From assembly GCA_025345505.1 (NCBI GenBank), contig JANVCC010000014.1:774559-838558 (forward strand): a DNA stretch of 64,000 bases, in the 5' to 3' direction. Source of the DNA: Todiramphus chloris collaris. Its lineage: Eukaryota > Chordata > Aves > Coraciiformes > Alcedinidae. The notes beneath the pieces are model-generated. The model was not told where the DNA came from, made no database searches, and was given only the letters and a program-made list of their open reading frames with translations. Positions 61,740-64,000 of the stretch are shown in pieces. Each line of letters starts with the position of its first letter. The stretch's first letter is position 1. The position numbers were made by a program, and so were the translations under genes.

Positions 61740-63239
61740 CCTTTTCAATGCCAGTTACAGATCCCAGATGTCAAATAGCAGCAGCAGCAGCTGGCTGCGT
61801 GGCAGATCCCTTAGGCTGCAGCTGGGTGAATACTCTTGGACTTATTTTAGCTGTGTCATATAGATGGTCCGCAGACTGTTTCTCTGAGCTGTCATGCTCA
61901 TCAAATGCCTCTAGCTTTTTTCTTTCCTGCTCTTATTCTAGTAATACATGGAGCCTAAAGACTCAGCCTTGGAGAAATCTCTCATGTATTGTATACAAGG
62001 TCTCCAGATCAAAGGATGCCCTATGCGTGCCTTATTCCCTTTACATAACTAAATGATTCAGTTAATAAATATTATCAAATATTCCCAATACAGTATTAGT
62101 TTAGGAATGACTCCGTCCTTGAATACCCTGTATTGATGACAATAGCGCTCTTGTATGAAGATGAAAGGAGAAATGTTAATTCAGGAAGTCTGTTCGCTCT
62201 TTTTAAAATTATGTATTCAGTCTCCAAATTGCTTGAATGGTACTTTTCTCTTCATAAAGTCAATGTGAGTAGACTGATTGAATGTGAATGACAGAACAGA
62301 GCTTCAGATTTCAGTAAAAGAGACAAGCTGAAATTAGAGTAATTTTAAGTAGAAGAGTGCATGCACAATATACTGTATTATCTATAAAGGGGCCTTAAAA
62401 GCAAATTAAAATCTCTTATTTGCCTTGCTGGTTATATTTTTAGGAGCACCGGTGCTAGTGAATTTTCTTTAGTAGCTGTGCTGTACATTACATTTAACAA
62501 AATTCTTTTAGTAATGTGTTGTAGAGCTGCCAGAATTGCCACTAACATTAATGAAATAACAACAAAGGTATAGTTTTGCTTTTAAATACAACATACATTT
62601 TGTAAAAGCAGTATAATTTGAAAGTACATTATAATTTTAGGTATTCTGATTAAACTTTAGTATCCTTATTCAGGATCAATAACACAGCTGAATGCTTTCA
62701 TCTCAGATTATTGGAACATATGCTTAAAGCTTCAAGGTAAAATTTCAAAATATCATTTACTAATAATTTACCTCTCCAGTACTGTCAAGGATATCAACCA
62801 ACTTGAAATAGTTTGTTCTAGAAACAGAATTGCTTATTGACTCAGCCCCCCTTCTTTTCCTTTTGGGCAACATTAAGAAAATGGTTTCACCAAGTGTGGC
62901 AAATACACTTCATCTAAATGATCTAATCACTCCTTTATCTCCCTTTTGTTTTCTCAAAATATTACCTGCAGCTAAAATGGAGATTATTGTTGCAGGTATT
63001 TGAGTCCCATTCCTATTGCACCTTTCAAGAATTAGTGATTGTTCTTGCAGACACAGTGCAGAGTGCCGCTCAGAGCTCTAGGAGAATGCAGAAATGCCAC
63101 ACAAAAGTAACTGTTAGCCCACAGAATTTTCAGTGCAAATAAAGGCACCTCCATTGGCATTTATTTTAAATCTAAAGCAGTGTACATGTTTCTGCTTTGT
63201 ACTCACTGATTTGTGTCTTGTGCGTTATTTCCAATCACG

Positions 63240-63382
63240 AGTGGTATTCCCCTGGGCTGAGTGCTGGGGCCAGTTCTATTTAATATCTGTGTCATTGATA
63301 TTGAAGAGGAGATTGAGAGCACCCTGAGTAAGTTTACAGATGACACCAAGTTAGGTGTGAGTGTTGATCTGCTTGAGTCTTC
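63240..63382 (+). mobile_element. CR1 LINE fragment carrying the reverse-transcriptase FxDD region
   Basis: Translation in one frame gives a decayed [14 protein letters not shown], then [11 protein letters not shown], then [15 protein letters not shown]. Intact CR1 has [14 protein letters not shown] and FADDTKLGGSVDLLE. The catalytic F-x-D-D is visible with its aspartates at 63339-63344; a TGA codon replaces the serine after GIPLG. Only about 140 bases are present, truncated at both ends. It is an inactive remnant. Confidence 0.88.
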
Positions 63383-64000
63383 ACTTGTGTGCCTTCTAGA
63401 TACTTCTGTGTAACTCTAAATTCATCTTGCTACTTTTTAGTCCCACTTTTCATCTTCCTTATGATATTTCAGCTCTCCAAAGGACATTGTAAGGCAGATA
63501 TCAATATATGCCATTCTCACTGAAGTTACTAATGCTTCTCTGCTTAGTGCAAAGATACTTTTATTCTCTCTACCTAAAGGAAATGTTGTGTATTGATCAA
63601 TGTTGATGCTTCATCTTGATGAAACCGTGTGCAGTAGACCTGTTACGGTACTTCCTAACAGAAGACTAGTCTGGGTTCACTCTTTGTTTCTCTGTCCTTG
63701 CTAGTCTAGAATAGAAACCTTCTATTTTTCCCTTGTCTCCCCAGCAACTCTTCTTCCCTTGTTACAGTTCTGAAGGAGGCACTCAATGCAATTGCTTAGC
63801 TCCTTTAATCTCATTTTTTGTTATTGTCAGTAAAATTCCTGCTGGTCCTTTGTTATGCTTCCAGTTGGTCGAATTCCTCATTCTCAGTCTCACACGATTG
63901 ACTGACAAGATAGAGTGGCAAAACATCTTGACTGCTCTGAAACAGACTACTGGAAACCTGCAGAAACATTATCTGCTAAATGTTTCTCCATGCTCTGTTT

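Larger units (their letters stand above)
37041..64000 (+). other. DHRSX intron (5' part of probable intron 3)
   Basis: From the donor at 37041 to the window end I see no further DHRSX coding sequence: I looked for the expected VEFLYCDL-type continuation and did not find it. If intronic throughout, this intron exceeds 26.9 kb. Recognised contents are the inverted-repeat pair (38912, 41052), CR1 copies (43920, 44279, 56858, 63240), a CpG-rich patch (51030), two LTR-type elements (52874, 57932), and pyrimidine and T/G tracts (49806, 53834, 59800). 41300-43900, 45140-49800, 54100-56850, 58350-59790 and 59890-63230 contain no family I recognise. Another gene nested here cannot be excluded. Confidence 0.6.

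Noticed and set aside
37041..64000. The next DHRSX exon (expected VEFLYCDL-type sequence)
   Set aside because: Looked for by eye and not found. It probably lies beyond the window, but a missed short exon cannot be excluded without an alignment tool.

Overview
This window reads as vertebrate, and specifically avian, nuclear DNA. It is AT-rich intronic sequence with almost no long open frames. It carries several CR1 LINE fragments and an LTR of the bird ERVL type, and its only recognisable coding sequence is two short exons with good splice signals. The CR1 copy at 44279-45132 and the LTR at 52874-53436 resemble repeats I know from non-galliform birds (Neoaves), but the species cannot be read from the sequence.

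The two exons, 23920-24027 and 36972-37040 on the + strand, join in frame across a phase-1 intron. They encode the start of the Rossmann fold of a short-chain dehydrogenase/reductase whose sequence fits DHRSX. The glycine-rich cofactor motif TGGAKGIG is in the first exon. By analogy with mammalian DHRSX these are exons 2 and 3. The window would then hold the 3' part of a large intron 1 (1-23919), all of intron 2 (24028-36971, 12.9 kb) and the 5' part of intron 3 (37041-64000). I could recognise neither exon 1 nor exon 4. The human gene lies in the X/Y pseudoautosomal region, whereas the corresponding block in birds is autosomal (chromosome 1 in chicken).

Intron 1 is mostly plain AT-rich sequence with homopolymer runs, two strong decoy-like splice acceptors (about 12.1 and 19.15 kb), candidate conserved blocks near 10.2-10.6 and 11.5-12.3 kb, and a CpG-richer patch at 23.0-23.35 kb. 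Intron 2 holds a cluster of CR1 copies of different ages (29.3-31.8 kb). Intron 3 holds an inverted-repeat pair at 38.9 and 41.1 kb that I cannot assign to a known family, two adjacent CR1 copies (43.9-45.1 kb), a small CpG-island-like patch (51.0-51.26 kb), a probable solo ERVL LTR (52.9-53.4 kb), a possible minus-strand LTR (57.9-58.35 kb) and a CR1 reverse-transcriptase fragment (63.24-63.38 kb).

I see no operon, CRISPR array, tRNA or rRNA gene, and no evidence for a novel multi-gene system. The least explained structures are the inverted-repeat pair and the isolated CpG patch.
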